Assembly (NCBI RefSeq): GCF_022348165.1
Contig: NZ_JAKRFI010000008.1
Location: forward strand, 1-64,000
DNA from: Halomonas sp. McH1-25
GTDB taxonomy: Bacteria > Pseudomonadota > Gammaproteobacteria > Pseudomonadales > Halomonadaceae
Direction: 5' to 3'
Length of the DNA stretch: 64,000 nt
A program made the translations under genes and the position numbers. Below are positions 1 to 8,640 of this stretch, piece after piece. The notes under the pieces are model-generated. The model made no database searches, was not told where the DNA came from, and worked only from the letters and a program-made list of their open reading frames with translations. Numbering within the stretch: the stretch's first letter is position 1; every line of letters begins with the position of its first letter.

Positions 1-120
1 CCGTTCGGCGGGGTCAAGGCCAGCGGTTACGGGCGCTTCGGCGGCAAGGCGGGGATCGAGGAGTTCACCGAATTGCGCTGGATGACCCTGCAGCTCGGCC
101 CGCGCCACTATCCCATTTGA
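1..120 (+). CDS. Aldehyde dehydrogenase family protein, C-terminal end (partial)
   Basis: The window opens inside this gene, in frame 1, and only the last 39 codons before a TGA stop are present. The residues [15 protein letters not shown] and the following [10 protein letters not shown] are the typical end of NAD(P)-dependent aldehyde dehydrogenases, where the Gly-rich stretch precedes the oligomerisation tail. The substrate cannot be read from this fragment. The TRAP binding protein downstream may be co-transcribed, since only about 70 bases separate them. Confidence 0.85.
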   Translation, partial: PFGGVKASGYGRFGGKAGIEEFTELRWMTLQLGPRHYPI

Positions 121-188
121 GCGGTCCATTCAAGCGCCGAGCCAAGGTATATCGCGCCAGCACTCACTCACCTATCTGGAGAAATACA

Positions 189-1238
189 ATGACGATAAGA
201 AAAACCCTCCTGACCAGCCTGTTCTTCGCCAGCGGCATGTCCCTGGCGACGACCGCACTGGCACAAGACACCGTCACGCTTCGTCTACATCATTTTGCGG
301 CACCGACAACACCGGTCCAGGTTCAATACCTGGAGCCTTGGGCCGAGCGGATCGAAGAGCAATCCAACGGGGTCATTCAGGTCGAGATATTCCCCGCCAT
401 GCAACTGGGAGGGTCCGCGCCATCGCTTTACGATCAGGCCAAGGATGGAGTCGTCGATATCATCTGGACCCTGCTCAGTTATACGCCTAATCGCTTCCCC
501 GAATCGGAGGCCTTCGATCTTCCTTTCATCCCCACCACTGGCGAAGCGACCAGCATGGCCGCTCACGAATACGCCACGCAGCACATGCAGAAGTCGCTCG
601 AAGGCGTCTATCCGATCGCCGTCTTTGCGCACACGCCCGGTAAAATCCATACCAAGGATGTCACGATAGAAGATGCCGACGATGTCGAGGGCCGCACACT
701 CAGGGCCCCCTCGAAAGCCATGAACCGCTTCTTCGCCAACCTGGGTGCGCGGGTCGTCGGTATGCCCTTTCCCCAGATTCCCGAAGCGGTTTCCCGGGGC
801 GTCATCGACGGACTGACGCTGCCGTTCGAAAGCGCCGATGCCCTGGGCGTGCTCGACATGGCGAAAAACCATACCTTCTTCGAGGGAGATCATGGGCTGT
901 ATACCGCCATGATGGTGCTGGCCATGGATCAGGACTCCTACGACCGGCTATCGCCCGAGCTTCAGAAAGTGATCGATGACAATTCGGGGCTTCAGGAAGC
1001 TCAGCGCATCGGCCAGGTCATGGACCAGGCAGAGCAGGCCGCCATCGATAAGGTGGCGTCTCGCGATGACAGCAAGATGATCTATATCGCTGCAGATGCT
1101 CAGGCTGCATGGAAATCGGCGGCCGACGATACGATTCAAGAGTGGATTGGCAATATGAGCGAGCGCGGCCTGGACGGTCAGCAACTGTATGACGATGCGA
1201 CAGCGCTGGTCGAAAAATACACCCGTCAGACTCAGTAA
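189..1238 (+). CDS. TRAP transporter solute-binding protein, DctP family
   Basis: This is a periplasmic solute receptor for a tripartite ATP-independent (TRAP) carboxylate transporter, 349 residues. The start at 189 has a GGAG eight bases upstream. It opens directly into a signal peptide (basic MTIRK, hydrophobic stretch, likely cut after ALA near residue 25), whereas an upstream in-frame ATG would bury the signal. The DctP signature around GRTLRAPSKAMNRFF supplies the conserved arginine that normally binds the substrate carboxylate. The matching membrane subunits (DctQ, DctM) are not next to it: a terminator and the convergent aroQ follow, so it is an orphan receptor here. The ligand is unknown; the neighbouring aldehyde dehydrogenase hints at an aldehyde- or acid-linked substrate. 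Confidence 0.9.
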   Translation: MTIRKTLLTSLFFASGMSLATTALAQDTVTLRLHHFAAPTTPVQVQYLEPWAERIEEQSNGVIQVEIFPAMQLGGSAPSLYDQAKDGVVDIIWTLLSYTPNRFPESEAFDLPFIPTTGEATSMAAHEYATQHMQKSLEGVYPIAVFAHTPGKIHTKDVTIEDADDVEGRTLRAPSKAMNRFFANLGARVVGMPFPQIPEAVSRGVIDGLTLPFESADALGVLDMAKNHTFFEGDHGLYTAMMVLAMDQDSYDRLSPELQKVIDDNSGLQEAQRIGQVMDQAEQAAIDKVASRDDSKMIYIAADAQAAWKSAADDTIQEWIGNMSERGLDGQQLYDDATALVEKYTRQTQ

Positions 1239-1247
1239 CCTCTCTCC

Positions 1248-1271
1248 GGCCCCTCTCGATCACGAGGGGCC
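1248..1271. terminator. Hairpin terminator between convergent dctP-type gene and aroQ
   Basis: GGCCCCTC and GAGGGGCC form an 8-bp perfect stem around a 7-base loop, ten bases after the stop of the solute receptor and 21 bases beyond the aroQ stop. The flanks are T-rich but lack a long T run, so it may act in both directions. Confidence 0.65.
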
Positions 1272-1292
1272 TTACCTACTCGCTTTTCCCGT

Positions 1293-1724
1293 TCAGTCCA
1301 GCGTGTCGAGCGCCAACGAATAACCCTTGCTGCCCAAGCCGGCAATCACGGCATCGGCGCGCAGCGAGACGTACGAATGGTGGCGGAAGCTCTCGCGCTT
1401 GTGAATGTTGGAAAGGTGCACCTCGATCACCTTGCCCTCGAAGGCATTCAGGGCATCGAGGATCGCTACCGACGTGTGAGTGTAAGCTGCCGGGTTGATC
1501 ACGATCAGCCCGGTGCCGTCACGCCGTGCGGCATGGATGGCATCGATCAGTTCGCCTTCATGGTTGCTCTGCAGGCACTTGATATCCCATCCATTGATCG
1601 CCGCCTTCTCGTAAAGGCGGTTATTGATGTCGTCCAATGTCTCGTAACCGTAGATTTCCGGCTGGCGTTCGCCGAGCAGGTTGAGGTTGGGTCCGTGCAG
1701 GACGAGCACCTTGTGCGAACTCAT
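1293..1724 (-). CDS. aroQ: 3-dehydroquinate dehydratase, type II
   Basis: The enzyme interconverts 3-dehydroquinate and 3-dehydroshikimate in the cytoplasm. It has 143 residues, the usual size for the small dodecameric type II family. Visible signatures are [17 protein letters not shown], carrying the active-site Asn, Arg and nearby Tyr, [12 protein letters not shown] with the catalytic-site Asn/His region, and [17 protein letters not shown]. The start at 1724 makes a 4-base ATGA overlap with the dehydrogenase upstream and sits eight bases from AAGGAG. The ATG at 1730 would be only two bases from that site. Being last in a quiC-dehydrogenase-aroQ operon, it most likely runs in the catabolic direction from quinate toward protocatechuate, though a biosynthetic share is possible. 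Confidence 0.93.
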   Translation of the reverse strand: MSSHKVLVLHGPNLNLLGERQPEIYGYETLDDINNRLYEKAAINGWDIKCLQSNHEGELIDAIHAARRDGTGLIVINPAAYTHTSVAILDALNAFEGKVIEVHLSNIHKRESFRHHSYVSLRADAVIAGLGSKGYSLALDTLD

Positions 1725-2587
1725 TGACATTGCTCCTTCAGCAGCTTCTGTTTGTAGTGGGCGAACAGGGTCTCGGCCTGTTCGTCGGCGAGCTTACGCG
1801 TCTCGCCATCCTCGCAGAAGAACTTGAAAGCATCCACGCCCTGAAACACGAACAGGCTGACGCCACTCATCACCTGGGCGCCGGCTTTGCGGGCCGCCAT
1901 GATGAATTCAGTGACCGCAGGCACGTAGACGGCATCGAAGATCCAGTGTTTCGCCTCGATGAGGTCCTTGGGCAGCGGACAGCCCGGGCTCTTTTCGTGG
2001 CCGATCGGCGTACAGTTGACCAGACCATCGCAGCGCCGGGCAGTATCGGCCAGGCTGCCCGGCGCTATCGTCGAGGCTGGAAAGCCGGCCTGGTTCAGCT
2101 CGTTGGCCAAGTTGGCGGACTTGCTCTCGTCGAGATCCATCAGGATGACCTCCTCGGCACCGAGCTTGCCCAGCCCGAAAGCAACGGCCTTGCCCACCCC
2201 CCCGGTACCGATTAGCAGCACACGTCCGGGAGGACGCTCGCCCAAGGTAGCCCGATAGCCGCTGATGAACCCGCTGAAATCGGTGTTCTCGGCCTGGATC
2301 TGCCCGTCTGAGAAGACCAGCGTGTTGGCCGAACCGACCAGGCGGGCGCCTTCCGATGCACGATCCGCAAGATGAACGGCGGCTTCCTTGTAGGGATAGG
2401 TGACATTGACACCCCGGTAGCCTTCGGCCATGACCTTGCTGACCTGGCTTTCCAGCGATTCGATGGGCATCTCGTTGGCATCGAACAGGTCATAGGTGGC
2501 TGGAATCCCGGTCAGTTCGCCAAGCCGCCTGTGCAGGTCCGGCGAGCTGGAATTCATGATTGCCTTGCCGATCAGGCCGAGTCGCAT
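1721..2587 (-). CDS. Shikimate/quinate dehydrogenase
   Basis: This is an AroE/YdiB-family NAD(P)-dependent dehydrogenase of 288 residues that oxidises shikimate or quinate at C3. The N-terminal substrate domain carries an SSSP serine pair and NVTYPYKEA with the catalytic lysine. The Rossmann domain shows GTGGVGKAV, and ENTDFSGF holds the conserved Asp. The acidic end after the second dinucleotide-binding strand (LMDLDES) suggests NAD rather than NADP, as in YdiB and QuiB types. The start at 2587 (second Met) has AAGGAG eight bases upstream. It lies 12 bases after quiC and overlaps aroQ by ATGA, so the three are one transcript. I infer a catabolic quinate/shikimate dehydrogenase rather than the housekeeping AroE, which a genome would carry elsewhere. 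Confidence 0.88.
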   Translation of the reverse strand: MRLGLIGKAIMNSSSPDLHRRLGELTGIPATYDLFDANEMPIESLESQVSKVMAEGYRGVNVTYPYKEAAVHLADRASEGARLVGSANTLVFSDGQIQAENTDFSGFISGYRATLGERPPGRVLLIGTGGVGKAVAFGLGKLGAEEVILMDLDESKSANLANELNQAGFPASTIAPGSLADTARRCDGLVNCTPIGHEKSPGCPLPKDLIEAKHWIFDAVYVPAVTEFIMAARKAGAQVMSGVSLFVFQGVDAFKFFCEDGETRKLADEQAETLFAHYKQKLLKEQCQ

Positions 2588-2599
2588 TGGCATTTCTCC

Positions 2600-4459
2600 T
2601 TATCGTGAAACCGGTCGCTTCTGGCTAGCCTGGGCTGCCAGGCGGATCGGCGCGTTGACGGCGCCGAACTGCGTATAGTTGCCACGCCGCTCGACCACTT
2701 CGAAGAAGAAGCGCCCCATGAAGGTCTCGGTATAGGCGTGGAAAAATTCCCCATCATCGTTGCGATCGTAGAGGATGTTGCGAGACCGCATGGCCTCGAG
2801 CAGGTCGTCATCCAGGTCGAAGCGTGCCGCCAGGTCGTCGTAGTAATTGGCAGGAATTCGCAGCATCGGCAGGCCACGGGCGCGCATGGCGTCGATGGTG
2901 TCGAAAATTTGCCCGGTGGCAAAGGCAATCTGCTGTACGCCTCCCTGATGCTCGGACAGGAAACGCCCCGGCAGGGTGTCCCGGGCGGAGGAGACGGTCA
3001 ACGGAATGCGAATCGAACTGTCGGGGCTGATAGCCGCCTGGCTGACCACCATGCCGCGCGGGTCGGCAATTTCATGTTCACTACCGGCATCGAAGCCGAA
3101 TACGGTGCGATGGAACAGCAGCCAGCCGAGCAATTGGGTCGGCGGCAGCACGTAGGACAGGTGGTCGACATTGAGTAGCCCGGCGTCGTCGACGTCACCA
3201 TCCTCGAATAGCATGAAGTCGGTTTTCCACTGCACGTCGCGAGCCTGCGCATCGTTGACCAGATAGACCAGGCTGCCTTCGATACCGCGCAGGGCGGGAA
3301 TTTCCATCTCGCCCTCGCCCACCGGGCCATGGAATACCGGTGCCTTGTAGAGCTTGGCCCGCGCCATGGCTGCGTCGAGGTCACCTACCCGGAATCCTAC
3401 GGCACAGACCGAGGTGCCATGCAGCAGACGGAAAGTGTGCGCAAAACTATCGGTTTCGAAGTTGAGAACCAGATGAATGTCACCTTGGCGCCACAGCTCG
3501 ACATTCTTGGAGCGATGCCGCCCGATATGCCGGAAGCCCAGTGCGGACAGGAATTCGCCAAGTGGTGCGGCACTTTCCTCGTCCAGGGTGAACTCGATGA
3601 AATGAATGCCCGAGTAGGCGGAGGCAGGCGGCTCCGCCAGTGACCAGGCTGCTCCCTCGGCGAGTTGCTCCAGCCAGATCAGCGAGCGCAGGCCATCCAG
3701 GGCAGTGGCCTCGGTTGGTGCGGCACGGAAGGCGTCATTGAAGATTTCCAGCGATAGCGGCCCTTCATAGCCGGTCTTGACCAACGCCTGCATGAATTCA
3801 CGCAGCGGCAGACGGCCCTGGCCAGGGAAACAGCGGAAATGGCGACTCCACTGCAACACGTCCATGTCCATCAATGGTGCATCGGCGATCTGCACGAAGG
3901 CAATCTTGTCGGCGGGAATACTCGCCATGGTGTCGAGTTCGAGTCCACGCGACAAGATGTGGAAGCTGTCCAGTACCACCCCCAGTGCCGGATGGTCGGC
4001 GCGCTTGACCGCCTCCCAGGCATCGCGATAGTCACTGATGTGCCGCCCCCAGGCCAATGCCTCGAACCCAATGCGCAAGCCGCGCCTGGCGGCCCGCTCG
4101 GCTAGCTCGCGCAGGTCAGCGGCGACCCGATCCAGATCGTCGATGCACTGTGGCGACACGTTACTGCAGACCAGCAGGAAGTCCGTGCCCAGCTCTTCCA
4201 TCAGATCGAACTTGCGCTCGGCACGCTCGAAGTTACGGGTCCGCTGGGGTTCCGGCATGCCCTCGAAGTCGCGAAAGGGTTGGAACGCCACGATCTTCAA
4301 TCCCAGGCGTTCGCACAGGGTACGCAATTCAGAGGGGGTCCCGTCGAACGACAGCAGGTCATTCTCGAAGATTTCGACGCCGTCGTAACCGGCACGTGCA
4401 ACAGCTTCCAGCTTGCTTCGCAGGTCACCGCTCAGGCATACGGTGGCAATGGCTCGCAT
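2600..4459 (-). CDS. quiC: Bifunctional 3-dehydroshikimate dehydratase (QuiC type, TIM barrel plus VOC domains)
   Basis: The enzyme dehydrates 3-dehydroshikimate to protocatechuate, joining quinate breakdown to the beta-ketoadipate pathway. Residues 1-270 form a sugar-phosphate-isomerase-like TIM barrel, with metal-ligand signatures VEIFENDL, IGFEALAW and VVLDSFHIL. The second half, about 285-619, is two vicinal-oxygen-chelate modules like 4-hydroxyphenylpyruvate dioxygenase, ending in GRFFFEVVERRGNYTQFG. At 619 residues it matches the fused Pseudomonas-type QuiC. The start at 4459 has AGGAG upstream; the in-frame extension to 4531 looks like control DNA. It is the first gene of the operon and is transcribed away from tctCBA. 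Confidence 0.92.
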   Translation of the reverse strand: MRAIATVCLSGDLRSKLEAVARAGYDGVEIFENDLLSFDGTPSELRTLCERLGLKIVAFQPFRDFEGMPEPQRTRNFERAERKFDLMEELGTDFLLVCSNVSPQCIDDLDRVAADLRELAERAARRGLRIGFEALAWGRHISDYRDAWEAVKRADHPALGVVLDSFHILSRGLELDTMASIPADKIAFVQIADAPLMDMDVLQWSRHFRCFPGQGRLPLREFMQALVKTGYEGPLSLEIFNDAFRAAPTEATALDGLRSLIWLEQLAEGAAWSLAEPPASAYSGIHFIEFTLDEESAAPLGEFLSALGFRHIGRHRSKNVELWRQGDIHLVLNFETDSFAHTFRLLHGTSVCAVGFRVGDLDAAMARAKLYKAPVFHGPVGEGEMEIPALRGIEGSLVYLVNDAQARDVQWKTDFMLFEDGDVDDAGLLNVDHLSYVLPPTQLLGWLLFHRTVFGFDAGSEHEIADPRGMVVSQAAISPDSSIRIPLTVSSARDTLPGRFLSEHQGGVQQIAFATGQIFDTIDAMRARGLPMLRIPANYYDDLAARFDLDDDLLEAMRSRNILYDRNDDGEFFHAYTETFMGRFFFEVVERRGNYTQFGAVNAPIRLAAQASQKRPVSR

Positions 4460-4523
4460 GACAGTCTCCTGATGGCCGGGGGAAGTGACGCCATAACCAA
4501 GGTTAGTCACGACTGCCGGCAAT

Positions 4524-4557
4524 GTTCGCATAGCGTCCTTTAGTTCGCATTATGGAC
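4524..4557. promoter_or_regulatory. Two GTTCGCA boxes upstream of quiC (likely regulator site)
   Basis: GTTCGCATAGCGTCC (4524-4538) and GTTCGCATTATGGAC (4543-4557) are tandem copies 19 bases apart, 65-100 bases upstream of the quiC start. They resemble the repeated 15-base sites used by IclR-family aromatic regulators such as PcaU, PobR and PcaR. The 381-bp space between quiC and tctC (4460-4840) holds no gene. It must carry both divergent promoters. Confidence 0.5.
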
Positions 4558-4745
4558 GTTTTTCTGGACCTATTGTCAAGCAGGCCTACCGCTACAGAAA
4601 GCCTCTCGGCCGATTTTAGGGGGTGGTAAAGTAGCCAAGGCTACAAGCATATAGCGATATGACGCGCTTTTGTGAAACTGCGTTCTACATTAGTCGTAAC
4701 CATGCGGAAAGTACATTGACACCATCCTGTGTCGACTCTAGTTTT

Positions 4746-4779
4746 GTTCGCAGTAAGGACGAGCATTCGGTTGGCGAAC
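4746..4779. promoter_or_regulatory. GTTCGCA box pair upstream of tctC
   Basis: GTTCGCAGTAAGGAC (4746-4760) repeats the boxes near quiC. An inverted partner with GCGAAC lies at 4765-4779, about 60-95 bases before tctC. The same motif on the two sides of one divergent control region suggests that a single regulator controls the catabolic operon and the transporter. Confidence 0.5.
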
Positions 4780-4840
4780 AAGCGCATTCAAAAGCCGCAT
4801 TACTGCATCAAAATAATCAGATCCTCGGAGGACACCTGCC

Positions 4841-5842
4841 ATGATGAAGAACATTCTAGCGACCTTGGTCGTTTCGACTGGCACGCTGGCCTTAGCTGCC
4901 TCTGCCTTCGCTGACTATCCGGAACGCAATATCGAAGGCATCATCCAGTGGGGCGCCGGCGGCGCCACCGATAACGTGGCACGCAGCCTGACGCCACACG
5001 TCGAGGAAGCGCTGGGCACCAGCATCGTGCTGACCAACCGCCCCGGTGGCACCGGCGTCATCGGCATGAACACCGTGCTCACCAAGCCGGCCAACGGTTA
5101 CACCGTCCTCTACGGGGCCGAAAACCCTCAGCTTTACCCGATCATGGGCCTGGCCGACTTCACCTACGATGACATGACGCCGATCAACGTGATCGGCCAG
5201 GGCTTGGTCGTCATCGCCGCGCCGGCCGACAAGGAGTGGGCCAACTTCGGTGACTTGCTTGATGAGGCGCAGGCCAACCCGGGCACCCTGCGCATGGGTG
5301 GCACCGGCGCCGGCGGCCTGCCCAGCACCGTGCTGGCAATGATCAATTCCGTCGACGAGCTGGACGTGCGTAATGTCACCTTCGGTGGTGATGGCCCCGG
5401 CATTACTGCGATGCTGGGTGGACATATCGACTTCATGCCGCTGAGCCTGGCAGCCGCACAGGAACACATCGCGTCTGGTCGTCTCAAGGGCTTGGCTATC
5501 CTGACCAAGGAATCCATCGAGGAATTGCCGGACGTACCGCCGATTACCGAGTCTCTACCGCAGATCGAGTCCTACCTGCCGTGGGGTCCGTTCTGGGCAG
5601 TTGCCGTGCGTGAAGATACGCCCAATGACATCGTGAAGACATTGTCCGATGCCTACGAGCAAGGTGTCGCCAATGAGCAGTTCCAGCAGTTCCTATCCGA
5701 GAACGGTGCCCAGTCGCTCAACCTTCAGGGTGAAGAAGCAGAACAGTTCCTGAATCGTTGGCAGTCCGTCACCGCCTGGGCGCTGGAAAAGGCCGGTTCC
5801 GCCAAGGTGTCTCCCGAGGAAGTCGGTATTCCCAAGCCGTAA
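4841..5842 (+). CDS. tctC: Tripartite tricarboxylate transporter substrate-binding protein (TctC)
   Basis: This periplasmic receptor of a TctCBA carboxylate transporter has 333 residues. A signal peptide MMKNILATLVVSTGTLALAA ends at a likely SAFA-D cleavage point near residue 24. Family signatures include the early PERNIEGIIQWGAGGATD (normally P-loop-like G-G-A-D binding the carboxylate) and NRPGGTGVIG near residue 65. AGG found 12 bases upstream gives a ribosome site. It is the first gene of tctCBA, divergent from quiC and sharing its control region, so shikimate, quinate or protocatechuate are reasonable ligand guesses rather than citrate. The sequence cannot decide the ligand. Confidence 0.9.
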   Translation: MMKNILATLVVSTGTLALAASAFADYPERNIEGIIQWGAGGATDNVARSLTPHVEEALGTSIVLTNRPGGTGVIGMNTVLTKPANGYTVLYGAENPQLYPIMGLADFTYDDMTPINVIGQGLVVIAAPADKEWANFGDLLDEAQANPGTLRMGGTGAGGLPSTVLAMINSVDELDVRNVTFGGDGPGITAMLGGHIDFMPLSLAAAQEHIASGRLKGLAILTKESIEELPDVPPITESLPQIESYLPWGPFWAVAVREDTPNDIVKTLSDAYEQGVANEQFQQFLSENGAQSLNLQGEEAEQFLNRWQSVTAWALEKAGSAKVSPEEVGIPKP

Positions 5843-5851
5843 CATTAGCGC

Positions 5852-5893
5852 GTAGAAACGGCGGAAGAGGCATGCCCCTTCCGCCGTTTCTAC
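5852..5893 (+). promoter_or_regulatory. 16-bp hairpin between tctC and tctB
   Basis: GTAGAAACGGCGGAAG pairs perfectly with CTTCCGCCGTTTCTAC around a 10-base loop, right after the tctC stop and ending 12 bases before the tctB start. There is no T run. It probably blocks 3' exonucleases or partly terminates, keeping receptor mRNA above that of the membrane subunits, as is common for binding-protein genes. Confidence 0.75.
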
Positions 5894-5905
5894 ATGGAGA
5901 TTCCC

Positions 5906-6382
5906 ATGTCCAAACACACCAAACTCCAGCCAGGCGAGCGCGTTTTCAATATCTTGCTGCTGCTGTTCAGCCTGGGGGTACTTTACGAGGCATACCGGAT
6001 TTCTGGACCGGGCTTCGAGTCGATCAGCTCCCCCGGCGCCTTTCCCGTTGGTTTGGGCCTTATTCTGATCGCCTCGATGATCGTGATCATCGCCGGCCAG
6101 TTTCGCAAGCCCAAGCCGGACACCAAGGGTGCCCTGGACGAAGCCCGGCAGTTCCTGCAGTTACACTTTCCGCTGCCCATCGTCGTCTTCTCTGCAATGG
6201 CCATCGGTTACCTGCTCTTGCTCGAACCGCTCGGCTTCGTCATCGCCACCTTGCTTTTCCTGTTCGTATCGATGGTTTACCTGCGCCATGGCCGCTTCGT
6301 GTCTTCGGCCATCATTGCCGCCGTTGCGATCGCCATCATCTACGCCCTGTTCAAACTGCTGTTCCAGGTCTACCTACCCTGA
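5906..6382 (+). CDS. tctB: Tripartite tricarboxylate transporter small membrane subunit (TctB)
   Basis: This 158-residue inner-membrane protein has four hydrophobic segments (roughly residues 17-35, 45-65, 85-110 and 120-155), the usual TctB layout. It partners TctA. The start at 5906 is chosen because TGGAG lies six bases upstream. The in-frame ATG at 5894 abuts the hairpin stem and has no ribosome site. The gap to tctA is 12 bases. Confidence 0.88.
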   Translation: MSKHTKLQPGERVFNILLLLFSLGVLYEAYRISGPGFESISSPGAFPVGLGLILIASMIVIIAGQFRKPKPDTKGALDEARQFLQLHFPLPIVVFSAMAIGYLLLLEPLGFVIATLLFLFVSMVYLRHGRFVSSAIIAAVAIAIIYALFKLLFQVYLP

Positions 6383-6394
6383 CGAGGTCTTCCC

Positions 6395-7897
6395 ATGGCT
6401 GACTCGCTTGCCTATTTCCTAATGTCGTGGACCGACCTGTCGCTGTTGACTCTGACGGCAGTCGGGACCTTTGCAGGCATCTATATCGGCGCCATCCCCG
6501 GTCTCTCGGTGACGATGGCGGTATCGATCCTGATTTCCTTCACGTTCGCCTGGGACGTCAACGACGCCTTGGCACTGATGGTCGGCGTGTTCTGCGGTGG
6601 CGTCTACGGCGGCTCGCGCACAGCCATCCTGCTCAATATCCCCGGTGCCCCTTCGGCAGTGGCCACGTCGTTCGACGGCTATCCGCTGGCCCAGCAGGGT
6701 GAGGCCGGGCAGGCCATTGGCCTGAGCACCGTCATGTCAGTCATCGGCGGCCTGCTCGGCGTTCTGGTGCTGGCCAGCACCGCGCCGGTGCTATCGGAAT
6801 TCGCATTGCAGTTTGCGCCGCGCGATTACTTCCTGATTGCCGTGCTCGGTCTGCTGCTGGTGGGTAGTCTGGCAGCGGAATCGCTGTCACGCGGCATCTT
6901 CGCGGCTTCGCTGGGCGCCGTCATCGGTCTGGTGGGCATGGACCCGGTCACCGCCGAGGGCCGCTTCACCATGGGCAGCATGCAACTGTTGGGCGGTATC
7001 CACTATGTGGTGGTGATGATCGGTCTGTTCGGTGTCGCCGAAGCGTTCTTCCAATTGCATCAACTCAACGTCAAACCGGTACGTCAGAACGTCGAGAAAA
7101 TCATTCCGTCGCTGAATTTGGTGCTGAAATTTTTGCCGCTGTCGATTCGCACCTCGATCATCGGTGTCATCGTCGGTGCGCTGCCCGGTACCGGTGGCGA
7201 TATTGCCTCGCTGTTTGCCTATGACCACGCCAAGCGCTCGGTCAAGAATCCCTCCAAGCCGTTCGGCAAGGGTGCCTATGAAGGCCTGGTTGCCCCGGAG
7301 AGCGCCAACAACGCCGCCGTCGGTGGTGCCTTCGTGCCCATGCTGACGCTGGGCATGCCCGGCGACGCCGTGACCGCGGTAATGATTGGCGCCCTGGTCA
7401 TTCATGGCCTCAATCCCGGCCCGATGCTGATGGTAACTACGCCGCATATCTTCTGGTTCGTGGTAGGGGCATTGGTACTTGCCAATATCTTCCTACTGAT
7501 CTTCGGGTTGATGGGCATCAAGCTGTTCGCCAAGGTGGTCGAACTACCCAAGGCGATCCTGATCCCGCTGATTCTGGTGCTGTGTGTGGTGGGTAGCTAC
7601 TCGTTGAATAACAGCATGACCGAGGTCTACTGGATGCTCGGCTTCGGTATTGCCGGCTATTTCCTGAAGATATTCGGCTTCCAGATGGGCCCGATCATTC
7701 TCGGCGTGATTCTTGGCCCGCTGATGGATAATTCCTACCGTCAGGCCATGGCCTCGGTGGGTGACAGCCTGCCGGCGTTCTTGACCGAGCTGATCACCAA
7801 TCCGCTGTCGATCGTGCTCACCATTGCCATCGTCCTGTTGCTGTTGAGCAACTTCCCGCTGAAGCGGATGATACGGGGCAGCAAGAACGCCTCGTGA
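6395..7897 (+). CDS. tctA: Tripartite tricarboxylate transporter large permease (TctA)
   Basis: This is the transport subunit, 500 residues, with about 11-12 membrane segments. The family motif IGAIPGLSVTMAVSI near residue 30 and the second GALPGTGGDIAS near residue 262 are the paired G-x-x-P-G loops characteristic of TctA. GGVYGGSRTAILLNIPGAP near residue 70 is also typical. GAGG precedes the ATG. Full length, no damage seen. It completes tctCBA and is followed by a HAD hydrolase 51 bases on. Confidence 0.93.
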   Translation: MADSLAYFLMSWTDLSLLTLTAVGTFAGIYIGAIPGLSVTMAVSILISFTFAWDVNDALALMVGVFCGGVYGGSRTAILLNIPGAPSAVATSFDGYPLAQQGEAGQAIGLSTVMSVIGGLLGVLVLASTAPVLSEFALQFAPRDYFLIAVLGLLLVGSLAAESLSRGIFAASLGAVIGLVGMDPVTAEGRFTMGSMQLLGGIHYVVVMIGLFGVAEAFFQLHQLNVKPVRQNVEKIIPSLNLVLKFLPLSIRTSIIGVIVGALPGTGGDIASLFAYDHAKRSVKNPSKPFGKGAYEGLVAPESANNAAVGGAFVPMLTLGMPGDAVTAVMIGALVIHGLNPGPMLMVTTPHIFWFVVGALVLANIFLLIFGLMGIKLFAKVVELPKAILIPLILVLCVVGSYSLNNSMTEVYWMLGFGIAGYFLKIFGFQMGPIILGVILGPLMDNSYRQAMASVGDSLPAFLTELITNPLSIVLTIAIVLLLLSNFPLKRMIRGSKNAS

Positions 7898-7948
7898 CGA
7901 CCTGCCCGGGCCAATACCCCGGGCATGCTTTTCTGTTGGAGTACTTGG

Positions 7949-8617
7949 ATGAGGTCATCCTGGGATAGCCGCTTCGATGCCCTGGTCTTCGACTGTGACG
8001 GCGTGATACTCGACTCGGCAAGCCTAAAGCGGCAGGTCTTTGCCGATTTCTATGTCGACGAACCCGAGCCTTCTCGCAACGCCATTCTGGCCTATCTGGC
8101 CCGCGGCGGCGGCCAGCCCCGGGACGTCAAATTCCATCATATCGAAGCCCATATCCTCGGTCGGCCCATCTCGGAGACACGCATACGCGAGTTGTCTAGC
8201 GCCTTCGCCGAGCGCGTCGAAGCCAGGGTCGCCGAGGCACCTACCATCCCCGGTGCGATCGACTTCCTACGACGCTGGCATGACGTCCTGCCCTGCTACC
8301 TGCTGTCAGCTACCCCGCAGGCAGAGCTGCGGCGTATCATCGCCCAGCGCGGTTACGATGCACTATTCGAGGATGTCATTGGCGCCCCACCCGACAAGGT
8401 CAACGGTCTGCTCAACCTGATCACACGCCACGGCTACCGTCCCGAACGCACCGTGATGATAGGCGACTCCTATAATGACTATCGCGCCGCACGCTCCAAC
8501 GGCACGCATTTCCTGGGCATCATCGATACAGATGCCGCACACTCACCGTTTCCGGGCAATGTACTAACCACACCGGACCTACATGGGCTGAATGCTGCCC
8601 TGGAAAAGCTGGGGTAA
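7949..8617 (+). CDS. HAD-superfamily hydrolase
   Basis: A 222-residue phosphatase-like protein. The HAD motifs are visible: FDCDGVILDS (motif I, two Asp), LLSATPQ (motif II position), a Lys in PPDKVNGL and MIGDSYNDYRAA (motif IV, acidic pair). The cap lies between motifs I and II, as in subclass I. The start at 7949 follows TTGGAG by seven bases; an earlier in-frame ATG at 7925 has no such site. It follows tctA and is probably in the same transcript. The substrate is not apparent from sequence. Confidence 0.85.
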   Translation: MRSSWDSRFDALVFDCDGVILDSASLKRQVFADFYVDEPEPSRNAILAYLARGGGQPRDVKFHHIEAHILGRPISETRIRELSSAFAERVEARVAEAPTIPGAIDFLRRWHDVLPCYLLSATPQAELRRIIAQRGYDALFEDVIGAPPDKVNGLLNLITRHGYRPERTVMIGDSYNDYRAARSNGTHFLGIIDTDAAHSPFPGNVLTTPDLHGLNAALEKLG

Positions 8618-8640
8618 TACCGGTAGCGAGCAGGCGTCCT

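Noticed and set aside
1721-2587. Housekeeping biosynthetic aroE.
   Set aside because: Operon position with quiC and aroQ and the NAD-type pocket favour the catabolic enzyme; this cannot be fully excluded.
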